Below, piece by piece: positions 42,538-51,521 of a stretch of DNA of 64,000 bases. Below the pieces are notes generated by a model that made no database searches, was not told where the DNA came from, and saw nothing but the letters and a program-made list of their open reading frames with translations. Positions within the stretch are counted from its first letter, which is position 1, and each line of letters starts with the position of its first letter. Origin of the DNA: Mesoflavibacter sp. (GTDB lineage: Bacteria > Pseudomonadota > Alphaproteobacteria > UBA8366 > Aestuariispiraceae); the NCBI GenBank assembly GCA_017792345.1, contig CP051228.1:4246148-4310147 (forward strand), written 5' to 3'. The position numbers and the translations under genes are program-made.

Positions 42538-43811
42538 TGGTTTATGCCATCCTCGCCGCCGGTCTGTTGATCGGCATGCCGATCGCCTTCGCGATCCTGG
42601 CTGCCCTGATCTACTTCATGGCGGTGGGTGAGTTTCCCTATCACATCCGCGTCGTCTCGTCGGAGATGTTCCGCGGATTGAACTCTTACCCGCTGCTGGC
42701 CATCCCGCTTTTTGTTTTGGCCGGCGAGCTGATGAATGAAAGCGGGATCACCAGCCGCATCATCGCCTTCGCCAATGTTCTGGTCGGCGGCATGCGGGCC
42801 GGCTTGGCGCAGGTGAATATCTGGGCATCGGTCATTTTCGCCGGACTGTCCGGTTCCGCGGTCGCGGATACTTCCGCCCTCGGCCGGGTCTTCATTCCGG
42901 AAATGGAAAAGCATGGTTATGACCGCGCCTATGCCGCCGCGCTGACCGCCGCCTCGTCCGTCATCGGACCGATCATTCCGCCGTCGATCCCGGTGATCAT
43001 CTATGCCCTGATCGTGTCCGGCGCGTCGGTACCGGCCCTGTTTCTGGCAGGGGTTATCCCCGGACTGCTCCTCGCCGCCTTCCTGTCGGCCTATGTCGCG
43101 CTATCCGTGAAGTCCGACCGGATCTCCGATGCGCCGAACTTGTCGGGCCAGAGCCGGCGCAGCGCCTTGTTCGGCGGCATCCTACCCTTGTTGATGCCGG
43201 TCTTCGTCGTCGGCTCCATCCTGATGGGGGTCGTCACCCCGACCGAAGCGGCCAGCTTCGCAGTCGCTTACGCCCTGGTAATCGGCCTGTTCGTCTTCCG
43301 CACCATCCGTCCGTCCGCCCTGCCCCGCATCTTTTCGGAAGCCATGCGCGACAGCTCGGTGATCCTGATCATCATTTCGGTGGTCGCCGCCGGAAACTGG
43401 CTTCTGACCTATAACCGTGTCCCGAACCTGCTGACCGATTGGGTCCTCAGCAATGTCGACGGCCAGACCGTGTTCCTGCTGGCGACCATCGCAATCTTCC
43501 TGATCGCCGGCCTGTTCCTGGAAGGGATCGCGGCAATGCTGGTCCTGGTGCCGATCCTGCACCCGATTGCCGTGTCCTTGGGTATCGACCCGGTTCACTT
43601 CGGAATCATCGTCATCTTCAATCTGATGATCGGGCTGATCACACCGCCGATGGGCTTATGCCTGTTTGTCGCCGAAGGCATCGCCAGGGTCGGCATGGCG
43701 CGGCTGACTCGCGCAATTCTGCCCTTCTTTCTGGTCGAGGTCGCGGTCCTGTTCGTTCTGACCTTCGTGCCCGAGACGGTCACCTTCCTGCCCCGGTTGC
43801 TGGGATACTGA
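42537..43811 (+). CDS. dctM: TRAP transporter large permease
   Basis: Permease of 424 residues with about 12 helices, Na+-coupled. Hallmarks: LLAIPLFVLAGELMNESGIT, IFAGLSGSAVADTSALGRVFIPEM, GPIIPPSIPVIIYALIVSG, GVVTPTEAASFAVAYAL, and PPMGLCLFVAEGIA. The longer upstream frame lies inside dctQ. The chosen ATG 42537 matches the usual N-terminus. Confidence 0.93.
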   Translation: MVYAILAAGLLIGMPIAFAILAALIYFMAVGEFPYHIRVVSSEMFRGLNSYPLLAIPLFVLAGELMNESGITSRIIAFANVLVGGMRAGLAQVNIWASVIFAGLSGSAVADTSALGRVFIPEMEKHGYDRAYAAALTAASSVIGPIIPPSIPVIIYALIVSGASVPALFLAGVIPGLLLAAFLSAYVALSVKSDRISDAPNLSGQSRRSALFGGILPLLMPVFVVGSILMGVVTPTEAASFAVAYALVIGLFVFRTIRPSALPRIFSEAMRDSSVILIIISVVAAGNWLLTYNRVPNLLTDWVLSNVDGQTVFLLATIAIFLIAGLFLEGIAAMLVLVPILHPIAVSLGIDPVHFGIIVIFNLMIGLITPPMGLCLFVAEGIARVGMARLTRAILPFFLVEVAVLFVLTFVPETVTFLPRLLGY

Positions 43812-43815
43812 CATC

Positions 43816-45708
43816 ATGAAGACGTCCATCGCCACAGTGTCGATCTCGGGCAATTTCGAGGAGAAACTGACGGCGATCCGGGATGCCGGATATGACGGTC
43901 TGGAGATCTTCGAACAGGATTTCATCGCCCATGACGCCGGTCCCAAGGAAGTCGGCCGGATGATCCGGGACCATGGACTGGAAATCATGTTGTTCCAGCC
44001 CTTTCGCGACTTTGAAGGCCTGCCGCCGGAACGCCGACAAAAAGCTTTCGACCGGGCGGAACGAAAATTCGACGTCATGCAGGCGCTGGGAACGGACCTG
44101 GTTCTGATCTGCTCCAATTGCGCTCCGGACAGTCTCGGCGGCATAGACCGCGCCGCCGACGACCTTGCCGCGCTGGGAGAACGCTCTGCCACGCGGGGCT
44201 TGCGTATCGGTTACGAGGCCTTGGCCTGGGGTCGGCATGTCAATGATCACCGGGATGCCTGGGAAATCGTGCGCCGGGCGGATCATCCGAATGTCGGATT
44301 GATCCTGGACAGTTTTCATTCGCTGGCCCGGCGGATCGACCCGGATACGATCCGTCGAATTCCCGGGGACAAGATCTTCTTCGTCCAACTGGCCGATGCG
44401 CCGTGGATCGAGATGGATTTGCTCTACTGGTCCCGGCATTTCCGGAACATGCCCGGCGAAGGCGATCTGCCCGTCGCGGCCTTCCTGTCGGCCGTCGCAT
44501 CGACGGGATATGATGGACCGATCAGCCTCGAAATCTTTAACGATCAGTTCCGCAGCGGCAACACCGCCCTGGTGGCCGAGGATGGATACCGCTCCCTGAT
44601 CGCCCTGATGGACACGGTGCGCCGCCAGGAGCCCGATCTGCGGGTCGATCTGCCCGTTCTCCCGGATCCGGTTGCGATTGAAGGGACGGCCTTCATCGAG
44701 TTCTGCAGCCGCGGCGCGGAGGCCGATGCGCTGGAAACCTTACTGAAAAGTTTGGGGTTCCACCGTGCGGGCGAACATATCGCCAAGCGGCTGACGCTTT
44801 GGCGCCAGGGCGATATCCGCATTCTGGTCAACCGGGAGACCGAGGGCTACGCCGCGAGCGCATATACCATGCATGGCACCTCTGTCTGCGATATCGGCAT
44901 TCAAGTCGCCGACGCCAAGGACACCATCGAACGTGCCCGCCTGTTGGGATCCGCCCCGTTTCACCAGCCTCTGGGACCCAGCGAACTCGACATCCCCGCC
45001 ATTCGGGGGCTTGGTGGCAGCGTCCTGCATTTCATCGACCGGAAGTCCGGCTTGGCCCAAGTCTGGGACGTCGAGTTCGTGGAATCCGCATCTGACGGAA
45101 CCACCGCCAACGCGGGGCTGCGCGCCGTCGACCATATCGCGCAGACCATGTCCTATCAGGACATGTTGAGCTGGTCGCTGTTCTACGTGGCCCTGTTCCG
45201 GATGCGCAAAGCGCCGATGCTCGATGTTATCGACCCGGACGGCTTGATCCGCAGTCAGGCCATCGAGGCCGATGGCGACACCTTACGGATTACCCTGAAC
45301 GGCGCCGAGACGCACCGCACGCTCGCCGGGGAGTTTCTGGCCGACAGTTTCGGCGCGTCCGTCCAGCACATCGCCATGACGACCGCCGATATCTTTCAGA
45401 CGGCACAGCGGCTACGGGAATTGCACTTCGCGCCACTGCCCATGCCGACGAACTATTACGACGATCTGGAGGCAAGACTAGACCTCGATCCTTCGATACT
45501 GGCGCGGATGAGGGCGGAAAACATTCTCTACGACCGGGATGAAGGCGGAGAATTCTTTCAGCTCTATTCCCCACCCTTCTCCAACGGCATGTTCTTCGAA
45601 ATCGTCGAACGCCGGGGCAGCTATGCCGGTTATGGCGCGCCGAACGCCCCTTTCCGGATCGCCGCACAGAAAAGATTTCTGCGGCCAAAGGGCATGCCGC
45701 GCCGCTAG
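43816..45708 (+). CDS. quiC: 3-dehydroshikimate dehydratase fused to HPPD-like VOC domain
   Basis: Protein of 630 residues. Residues 1-275 form an AP-endonuclease-2-type TIM barrel (IRDAGYDGLEIFEQDFI, IGYEALAWGRHVNDHRDAW, GLILDSFHSLARRID, FFVQLADAPWIEMD), with the metal ligands Glu/His/Asp in place. Residues 290-625 are a 4-hydroxyphenylpyruvate-dioxygenase-like VOC region (AVDHIAQTMSYQDMLSWSLFY, FGASVQHIAMTTADI, GGEFFQLYSPPF). This matches QuiC-type dehydratases that turn 3-dehydroshikimate into protocatechuate. The function of the VOC half is not settled. It is last gene of the operon, 4 bp after dctM. Confidence 0.88.
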   Translation: MKTSIATVSISGNFEEKLTAIRDAGYDGLEIFEQDFIAHDAGPKEVGRMIRDHGLEIMLFQPFRDFEGLPPERRQKAFDRAERKFDVMQALGTDLVLICSNCAPDSLGGIDRAADDLAALGERSATRGLRIGYEALAWGRHVNDHRDAWEIVRRADHPNVGLILDSFHSLARRIDPDTIRRIPGDKIFFVQLADAPWIEMDLLYWSRHFRNMPGEGDLPVAAFLSAVASTGYDGPISLEIFNDQFRSGNTALVAEDGYRSLIALMDTVRRQEPDLRVDLPVLPDPVAIEGTAFIEFCSRGAEADALETLLKSLGFHRAGEHIAKRLTLWRQGDIRILVNRETEGYAASAYTMHGTSVCDIGIQVADAKDTIERARLLGSAPFHQPLGPSELDIPAIRGLGGSVLHFIDRKSGLAQVWDVEFVESASDGTTANAGLRAVDHIAQTMSYQDMLSWSLFYVALFRMRKAPMLDVIDPDGLIRSQAIEADGDTLRITLNGAETHRTLAGEFLADSFGASVQHIAMTTADIFQTAQRLRELHFAPLPMPTNYYDDLEARLDLDPSILARMRAENILYDRDEGGEFFQLYSPPFSNGMFFEIVERRGSYAGYGAPNAPFRIAAQKRFLRPKGMPRR

Positions 45709-45736
45709 GCTTCTTTACAGGTCGAATTGAAAAGGT

Positions 45737-45813
45737 TGGTGGCCCCGGCAGGACTCGAACCTGCAACCATCCGCTTAGAAGGCGGGTGCTCTATCCGGTT
45801 GAGCTACGGGGCC
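45737..45813 (-). tRNA. tRNA-Arg (anticodon TCT)
   Basis: 77 nt on the minus strand including an encoded CCA. Acceptor GGCCCCG / CGGGGCC, T-arm GCAGGTTCGAGTCCTGC, anticodon loop CTTCTAA. There is a possible C-A mismatch at the outer pair of the anticodon stem. Confidence 0.95.
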
Positions 45814-45861
45814 GGACGCCGCGGCGGGATGTCTAGTCGCGGCCCCGCGGTCGGTCAACGC

Positions 45862-46167
45862 TCAATGGGTCCAGGGACGCTTACGCCCATTCGCGAAATT
45901 ATCGGCATAGGCCTTGGGTTTGATCCGACGGTCCTTCGGCTTTTCGACCGTATAGGCATAGCCGTGCTTTTCGGCGTAGGAGATCGCTTCTTCAGCCGTA
46001 TCGAAGCTGAGCTGGACCTGCTTGCGGGTGTCGGCCGATCCGACCCAGCCCATCAGCGCATCCGGCCGTCCGGCATCGGTCGGTTCGAACTCCAGGATCC
46101 AATCCCGGGTCTTGCCGCGGCCGGATTGCATGGCGGTTTTTGTGGGCTTGAAGATCCTGACTTCCAC
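45862..46167 (-). CDS. NDUFS4-like complex I accessory subunit (ETC_C1 family)
   Basis: Protein of 101 residues with the ETC_C1_NDUFS4 pattern: VRIFKPTKTAMQSG at the start, WILEFEP, PDALMGWVGSADT, QVQLSFDTAEEAISYAEKHG and the end FANGRKRPWTH. This subunit of respiratory complex I is shared by alphaproteobacteria and mitochondria and is encoded apart from the nuo operon. It lies between two tRNA genes as a single gene. Confidence 0.92.
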   Translation of the reverse strand: MEVRIFKPTKTAMQSGRGKTRDWILEFEPTDAGRPDALMGWVGSADTRKQVQLSFDTAEEAISYAEKHGYAYTVEKPKDRRIKPKAYADNFANGRKRPWTH

Positions 46168-46318
46168 TGTCCCCTCCCTGGGCGAGGCAAATTCCGTAAC
46201 ACACGGGTCTTACCACGCTTCGGCGGGATTATTCCAGCCTGCAAGCACGCGTTTACGACCTCGTCAGGCACGCTTGCCAATCGCTGCGTCATTGCCTATT
46301 GATCCGCGACACAGAAAT

Positions 46319-46395
46319 CGGGGCGTAGCGCAGCCTGGTAGCGCATCTGCTTTGGGAGCAGAGGGTCGTTGGTTCGAATCCAGCCGCCCCGACCA
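46319..46395 (+). tRNA. tRNA-Pro (anticodon TGG)
   Basis: 77 nt with encoded CCA. Acceptor CGGGGCG / CGCCCCG, anticodon stem TCTGC / GCAGA with loop TTTGGGA, T-arm TTGGTTCGAATCCAG. Confidence 0.96.
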
Positions 46396-46447
46396 TTCTC
46401 TAAAATCGACCTGAAATGACGGCGTTGGCCTGCGGCGACGTCGATGA

Positions 46448-47224
46448 TCAGCTCTGTCTGTCTTTGGCGGATTTGGGCCAAGGATCTTGGCGCAGATGCC
46501 GGCGAAGCTCCATGCCGAAGAAGATCGCCCCATAGCCTCCAAACGCAATCGTGCCTCCGGCTTTCAGGGCCAACCAAACATCCGGTTCATACAGCTGAGC
46601 GGCTTGCGCGATCCCAAAGCTAAAGAATAGAGCCATGAATAGCGTACCGGAGAGCTTTGATTCACAAGATTCAAGGAAATTGGGTAGCGATCCGACGTTT
46701 ATCGGCATGATGTAGAGGTGAAGAGCGACGATTGGCAGCGCGCCGACCGCGAAGATGACAATCAAAATGGGCGCCGACCAAATCTGCCACACCTCTGAAC
46801 CGATATGGTCGGTAGAATTGGCGTAGAATGACAGGCCGATGCACGCCGCCGGACCGACCACCAGAAACAGCACAATTGCGACGGCGCGGAGACATTTTCC
46901 AAAGGGCGATGGAACCCTTGGGTCCCAATCATCGGGCAGCTTATCAAACTCCCTATTCTGGGCATCCTTCATCTCAGCCTCGGTAAACAGAAATGGGAGG
47001 CCGGACCGCCGGCAATCTGCGCGACGGCACAGGAAAGTGAGAACCGGGCCGATCACAATCACCAACCCCGCGACCCCAATAGACGCTATGACGGTACGAT
47101 CGTCGATTACGCCCCGCGGCTCCTCGGGAGCAAAGAGCATCACCGGGATCCCTATTAGGCAGAAACAGAGCACAATGGAGTGAAATAGAAATACACAGGC
47201 GGAATACGCCCGTTCATAAGCCAT
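46448..47224 (-). CDS. Unrecognised membrane protein beside tRNA-Pro
   Basis: Protein of about 258 residues with five or six hydrophobic helices: two N-terminal (about 7-30 and 40-62), two central (about 115-140 and 150-175) and two C-terminal (about 198-240). A cytosolic loop contains [13 protein letters not shown] and [18 protein letters not shown], a possible Cys-rich patch. GC and codon use look lower and less biased than in neighbours, and it begins 52 bp after tRNA-Pro. Both points fit acquired DNA. Start ATG 47224 has AAGG at 6 nt. No family recognised. Confidence 0.55.
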   Translation of the reverse strand: MAYERAYSACVFLFHSIVLCFCLIGIPVMLFAPEEPRGVIDDRTVIASIGVAGLVIVIGPVLTFLCRRADCRRSGLPFLFTEAEMKDAQNREFDKLPDDWDPRVPSPFGKCLRAVAIVLFLVVGPAACIGLSFYANSTDHIGSEVWQIWSAPILIVIFAVGALPIVALHLYIMPINVGSLPNFLESCESKLSGTLFMALFFSFGIAQAAQLYEPDVWLALKAGGTIAFGGYGAIFFGMELRRHLRQDPWPKSAKDRQS

Positions 47225-47690
47225 CCGCATCCTTGGCCACCTCCCCGTCGAATGCCGATCCTGCAAATGATACGCGATCGATCAATCCGCGCTGCTGAAT
47301 TACATCTGCGTCGCCGGGGCCGATACGGCAATCCGTCCATCGTTCGGCATTTGAACGATTCCGGCAAAATCTCTCGAGGTTGTTCGTTATTCGAACGCAT
47401 AGCCTAGGCAGATTGCGAGAAAAGTGACCTCCGGTTTTCCGGTTCCTTCCAACGCCCTTTAGCCTGAACAATTGTAAGCGAACGGTCATAATTCCATGGT
47501 TTTTAATCGCTTTTCGGACATGGCACGAATTGCGGCGTTCTAAGAAGTATTCTCGTTTACCGGGTATCAGAGACTTCGCCTAAAATGCTCCCAAAATCTC
47601 CTTGAAAAGATAAGGGTAAGACTATTACATCCCCCCGGGACATGGAAGTGAGTGCATTGCATTCGCTTAAACAATGAGTTGGTGGGACAG
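47225..47690. other. 466-bp non-coding stretch with two tandem palindromes
   Basis: No gene is supported. Two related 15-bp palindromes, consensus GTTCGNNATTYGAAC, lie at 47342-47356 and 47382-47396, 40 bp apart (start to start). They are about 120-170 bp before the membrane-protein gene and 300-350 bp before the ArsR gene. The region has lower GC than the flanks. Confidence 0.55.
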
Positions 47691-48017
47691 ATGATGACCG
47701 CACATGCAAGCATGGCGGACGAGCGGTCTTTTGACCGGCTTGTCGATTTTGACGCTGCAACGACACTGTTGCGTGCATTTGCCAACCCGCATCGGTTTAA
47801 GATTCTTTGCCTGTTGCGGCAGGGTGAACTGACCGTGGGTGAGCTGGAAATGGCGATTGGTATCCGTCAGCCCAGCATGTCGCAGCAATTGGCCAGGCTG
47901 CGCGAGGACGGAATCGTCGCCTGCCGTCGCGACGGCAAGTCGATGATCTACAGCATTGCCAGCCCGCGGGCGCAACGCCTGGTAGACGCCCTGATCTGCA
48001 TTCACGAAGCGGCTTAA
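47691..48017 (+). CDS. ArsR-family regulator with two SqrR/BigR-like cysteines
   Basis: Winged-helix protein of 108 residues: LRAFANPHRFKILCLLRQGE, recognition helix RQPSMSQQLARLREDG, wing RRDGKSMIYSI. Cys40 and Cys103 sit where the redox pair of the sulfide/persulfide sensors SqrR and BigR sits, with an extra Cys78 in the wing. No classical arsenic site (CxC) is visible. A role in sensing reactive sulfur is plausible, but no sulfide-oxidation gene is adjacent. ATG 47691 and 47694 are equally possible. Confidence 0.78.
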   Translation: MMTAHASMADERSFDRLVDFDAATTLLRAFANPHRFKILCLLRQGELTVGELEMAIGIRQPSMSQQLARLREDGIVACRRDGKSMIYSIASPRAQRLVDALICIHEAA

Positions 48018-48028
48018 TCTTCCCCGCT

Positions 48029-49384
48029 TTAGGACGGACCGTCCGGTACGTCCCCCCGTACGACCTGTACCGGCAACCTCACCGACGAGCGGATATGCAG
48101 ATCGCGCTGCGAGAACGGGAAATCGATGCCGTTCTCACGATAGACTTGCCAGACATTCAGCAGAACCTCGCTGCGGACATTGGCAACCCCGGCCTGTGGG
48201 TCGTCGATCCAGATCCTCAATTCTAGCTCCAACGCATCCGCGCCGAAGGCCATGAAACGGCAGACCGGCGCCGGATCCTTGCGCACCCGCGCTGCCGCTT
48301 CCGCGGATTCTTCCGCCAGGGCCATGGCCCGCTTCACATCGGATTCATAAGAAATTCCGATTGGAATTTTCAAGCGCACCAACGTGTTGGAGAACGACCA
48401 GTTCTCCACCCGCTGCGAAATCAATTCCTCATTCGGGATCAGATGTTCGGTTCCGTCCCGCGTGATAACCGATACATAGCGGGCCCGCAGCGAGTTGATC
48501 CAGCCGAACGTATCGCCAATGGCGATCACATCGCCGGGTTTGACGGATTTATCCATCAACAGGATCAATCCGCTGATCAGATTGGATACGACCTTCTGCA
48601 GCCCGAATCCGACGCCGAGACCGACCGCCCCCGAGAAAACCGCAAGCGCCGTCAAATCGATACCGATACTGTCCAGGGCGGCGACGAATGCGATCGCCAT
48701 CAGCGAGATTCGGACGGTCTTGCCCAACAGTACCTTGGCCGAGGGCGACAGTCCGGTCGCATGTTCGAAGCGGGTTTCGATCAACCGCGATAAAAATCCG
48801 GCGATCCAGAGCAACGCGACCAGGATGAACCCCGCCTTCAGGGCGCTCAACACGCTGATCCGGACGTCCCCCAGGGTGACACCCATCCGGTCCAGCGTCG
48901 CCATGGTCGGTTCCAACAATCCCAGCAGATTCAAGGCCGCGACGGTCCAGGCCAGGAACGCCAAGGATTTCGACCAGCCCGGATCGCGGATGGCCTGGGA
49001 CAACACCCGGATGACGACCCAGGCGGTCAGCAGGCTGACGGCGCTTTCGACCAGATGATGGGGCCATTGCGCCTGTTTCGCGGCGAAGACGCTGAACCAT
49101 TGCAGCACCAGCCAGAGGATCGGCAGCACCAGCGGCGACAGGGTCCGCAACGCCGGATCGGTAAACCGCGCGAAACGCCCCTTCCCTTTCCGGCTGTCGA
49201 TCAACCGGCGACCGGAAGGCGCCAGGATGAGTGCCAGGCCCCAGGCGGCGAGAATGATCAGGAACTGAACAAGCGTCGACGGCACAAGGATCGAGGTATC
49301 GACCCATTGCCAGATCGACGCGGTCAGTTTCGGAACCTCATCCGGATCCAAAAGGCGCTGGAGCAAACCGGCTTCACTATCCAT
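48029..49384 (-). CDS. MscS-family mechanosensitive channel
   Basis: Protein of 451 residues with about six membrane helices, then the MscS pore and vestibule: FSGAVGLGVGFGLQKVVSNL, LMDKSVKPGDVIAIGDTFGW, VITRDGTEHLIPNEELI and a C-terminal alpha/beta domain. It releases solutes on osmotic downshock. The longer N-terminal membrane part places it in the larger alphaproteobacterial MscS subgroup. Convergent with the ArsR gene. Confidence 0.88.
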   Translation of the reverse strand: MDSEAGLLQRLLDPDEVPKLTASIWQWVDTSILVPSTLVQFLIILAAWGLALILAPSGRRLIDSRKGKGRFARFTDPALRTLSPLVLPILWLVLQWFSVFAAKQAQWPHHLVESAVSLLTAWVVIRVLSQAIRDPGWSKSLAFLAWTVAALNLLGLLEPTMATLDRMGVTLGDVRISVLSALKAGFILVALLWIAGFLSRLIETRFEHATGLSPSAKVLLGKTVRISLMAIAFVAALDSIGIDLTALAVFSGAVGLGVGFGLQKVVSNLISGLILLMDKSVKPGDVIAIGDTFGWINSLRARYVSVITRDGTEHLIPNEELISQRVENWSFSNTLVRLKIPIGISYESDVKRAMALAEESAEAAARVRKDPAPVCRFMAFGADALELELRIWIDDPQAGVANVRSEVLLNVWQVYRENGIDFPFSQRDLHIRSSVRLPVQVVRGDVPDGPS

Positions 49385-49433
49385 CCGGCAAGATTAGGCC
49401 CGGATGGACCGCTTGGCTACAGCCGCGGCGCGG

Positions 49434-51002
49434 TCACTCCCACTCGATCGTCCCGGGCGGTTTCGACGTCACGTCATAGACGACGCGGTTGATGCCACGG
49501 ACTTCGTTGATGATGCGGGTCGCAACGCGGCTCAGGAAGGCGTGTTCGAAGGGATAGCTGTCGGCGGTCATACCGTCTGTCGATGTAACGGCCCGCAGAC
49601 CGCAGACATGGTCATAGGTGCGCGCATCGCCCATCACCCCGACCGTCTTGACCGGCAGCAGGACCGCGAAAGCCTGCCAGATCTCGTCATACAGACCGGC
49701 ATTGCGGATTTCTTCCAGATAGATCGCATCGGCCTTGCGCAGGATATCCGCCTTGTCCCGGTCGACGGGACCCGGAATGCGGATGGCGAGGCCCGGGCCG
49801 GGGAACGGGTGGCGGCCGATCATGCTTTCCGGCAGCCCCAGCTCGCGGCCCAGGGCGCGGACCTCGTCCTTGAACAGCTCGCGCAGCGGTTCCACCAGTT
49901 TCATGTTCATGCGTTCCGGCAGGCCGCCGACATTGTGGTGGGACTTGATCGTCACCGACGGACCGCCGGCGAAGCTGACGCTTTCGATCACATCCGGATA
50001 CAGGGTTCCCTGGGCCAGGAAATCGGCGCCGCCGATCTTCTTCGCCTCTTCCTCGAACACGTCGATGAACAGGCCGCCGATGATCTTGCGCTTGCGTTCC
50101 GGGTCGTCCACGCCGCTCAGCTTGCCCAGGAACAGGTCCGATGCGTCGCGATGGACCAGCGGAATGTTGTAGTGATCGCGGAACAGGCGCACGACCTGAT
50201 CGCTTTCGCCCTGGCGCATCAAGCCGTGATCGACATAGATGCAGGTCAGTCGTTCGCCAATAGCCTCGTGGATCAGGACGGCGACAACGGAACTGTCGAC
50301 GCCGCCGGACAGACCGCAAATGACGCGGCCTTTTTCCCCGACCTGACGGCGGACGCTTTCGATCGCCTGTTGTTTGAAGGCGGCCATGGTCCAATCGCCG
50401 GTGCAGCCGCAGACCAGATGCACGAAATTGGAAATCAACCGCGCGCCGTCCGGTGTGTGAACCACCTCGGGGTGGAACTGCACGGCGTAGAATTTGCGGT
50501 CGTCGTTCGCAATGGCCGCGAAGGGCGCGTTGGAACTGCGGCCGACCACGCGGAATCCGTCCGGCAGGCTGTCCACCCGGTCGCCATGGCTCATCCAGAC
50601 CTGAGGCTTGCCGCCCTTCTGCCAGACACCGTCGAACAGGCCGCAATCGTCGACGATTTCCAGTTCGGCCCGGCCGAATTCCTGATGATCCGAACCTTCA
50701 ACCGATCCGCCAAGCTGGGCGCACATGGTTTGCTGGCCATAGCAGATGCCAAACACCGGCACACCGAGGTCGTAAGCAATTTTTGGGGCGCGCGGCGTAT
50801 CGGAATGGGTGACGCTGGCCGGGCCGCCGCTGAGGATGATCCCTTTCGGGGCGAAGGCGCGGATCTGGTCGTCCGAAAACGCGTTGAACGGATGGACTTC
50901 CGAATAGACGCCCGCTTCGCGCACCCGGCGTGCGATCAACTGCGTCACCTGGCTGCCGAAATCGAGGATAAGAATGCGTTCGTCGCCGACAATGTCTGTC
51001 AT
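49434..51002 (-). CDS. guaA: GMP synthase (glutamine-hydrolysing)
   Basis: Protein of 522 residues, full length. An N-terminal class I amidotransferase (catalytic Cys in [15 protein letters not shown], His/Glu in [10 protein letters not shown]) is followed by a PP-loop ATPase ([14 protein letters not shown]) and the C-terminal dimerisation domain ending in KPPGTIEWE. It converts XMP to GMP, the step after GuaB, whose gene lies 2 kb away on the same strand. Between them are rsmB, SemiSWEET and ridA. Confidence 0.97.
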   Translation of the reverse strand: MTDIVGDERILILDFGSQVTQLIARRVREAGVYSEVHPFNAFSDDQIRAFAPKGIILSGGPASVTHSDTPRAPKIAYDLGVPVFGICYGQQTMCAQLGGSVEGSDHQEFGRAELEIVDDCGLFDGVWQKGGKPQVWMSHGDRVDSLPDGFRVVGRSSNAPFAAIANDDRKFYAVQFHPEVVHTPDGARLISNFVHLVCGCTGDWTMAAFKQQAIESVRRQVGEKGRVICGLSGGVDSSVVAVLIHEAIGERLTCIYVDHGLMRQGESDQVVRLFRDHYNIPLVHRDASDLFLGKLSGVDDPERKRKIIGGLFIDVFEEEAKKIGGADFLAQGTLYPDVIESVSFAGGPSVTIKSHHNVGGLPERMNMKLVEPLRELFKDEVRALGRELGLPESMIGRHPFPGPGLAIRIPGPVDRDKADILRKADAIYLEEIRNAGLYDEIWQAFAVLLPVKTVGVMGDARTYDHVCGLRAVTSTDGMTADSYPFEHAFLSRVATRIINEVRGINRVVYDVTSKPPGTIEWE

Positions 51003-51072
51003 GGTCTGAAATCTTCCTTCATCGGACGCGTCTCGCGCCTTGAGCTATCGGACATCCGGAAACCGGATAAGG

Positions 51073-51468
51073 TTAGGGTCGGCGGGCGACCATATCGATC
51101 TCAACCAGGGCGCCGACGGCAAGGCCAGTCACGCCGATGGTCGTTCGGGCCGGCAAACGCCCCGCCTCAAAATACTCCAGATAGGTTCGGTTCATGGCCG
51201 CATAGTCCCGTTCGAACTCTGTCAGATAGATCCGGCATTGCAGGACATCCGACAGCCCCAGATCGAGACCGTCGAGTATCAGGATCAGATTGTCCATGAC
51301 ACGACGTGTCTGTGCCTCGATCCCATCGGGCAGCGGCGCTTGATCGTTTCCGGGATCGGTCGGCATCTGCCCCGTCAGAAAGACGAAACCGTTGACTTCC
51401 GTCGCGTGCGAAAAGGGCGCGACCGGTGTCGGGCCGTCGGCAATCATATGATACAGGATATCGGACAA
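51073..51468 (-). CDS. RidA/YjgF-family enamine/imine deaminase
   Basis: Protein of 131 residues. Family pattern: VNGFVFLTGQMPTDP, VMDNLILILDGLDLGLSDVLQCRIYLTEF, and RTTIGVTGLAVGALVEIDMVA with the catalytic Arg position. These proteins hydrolyse reactive 2-aminoacrylate-type intermediates from PLP enzymes. GGAGG box. It lies between guaA and rsmB. Confidence 0.88.
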   Translation of the reverse strand: MSDILYHMIADGPTPVAPFSHATEVNGFVFLTGQMPTDPGNDQAPLPDGIEAQTRRVMDNLILILDGLDLGLSDVLQCRIYLTEFERDYAAMNRTYLEYFEAGRLPARTTIGVTGLAVGALVEIDMVARRP

Positions 51469-51521
51469 GGTTCCTCCCCTCTATCTTGCGGACGCATTCA
51501 GCCGTAACGGTGCCCGCCCGC

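Noticed and set aside
46319-46395. Genomic-island attachment site at tRNA-Pro
   Set aside because: No integrase and no direct repeat of the tRNA end seen within the window. Only the composition shift remains, reported as a finding.
47342-47396. LexA/SOS boxes
   Set aside because: The half-sites are inverted (GTTC-N7-GAAC) instead of the direct GTTC-N7-GTTC of alphaproteobacteria, and no SOS gene is adjacent.
49404-51299. Long plus-strand frame (631 codons) opposite guaA
   Set aside because: It is antisense to a clearly conserved GMP synthase. It has no recognisable domain and shows the Gln/Asp/His-rich composition of a shadow frame.
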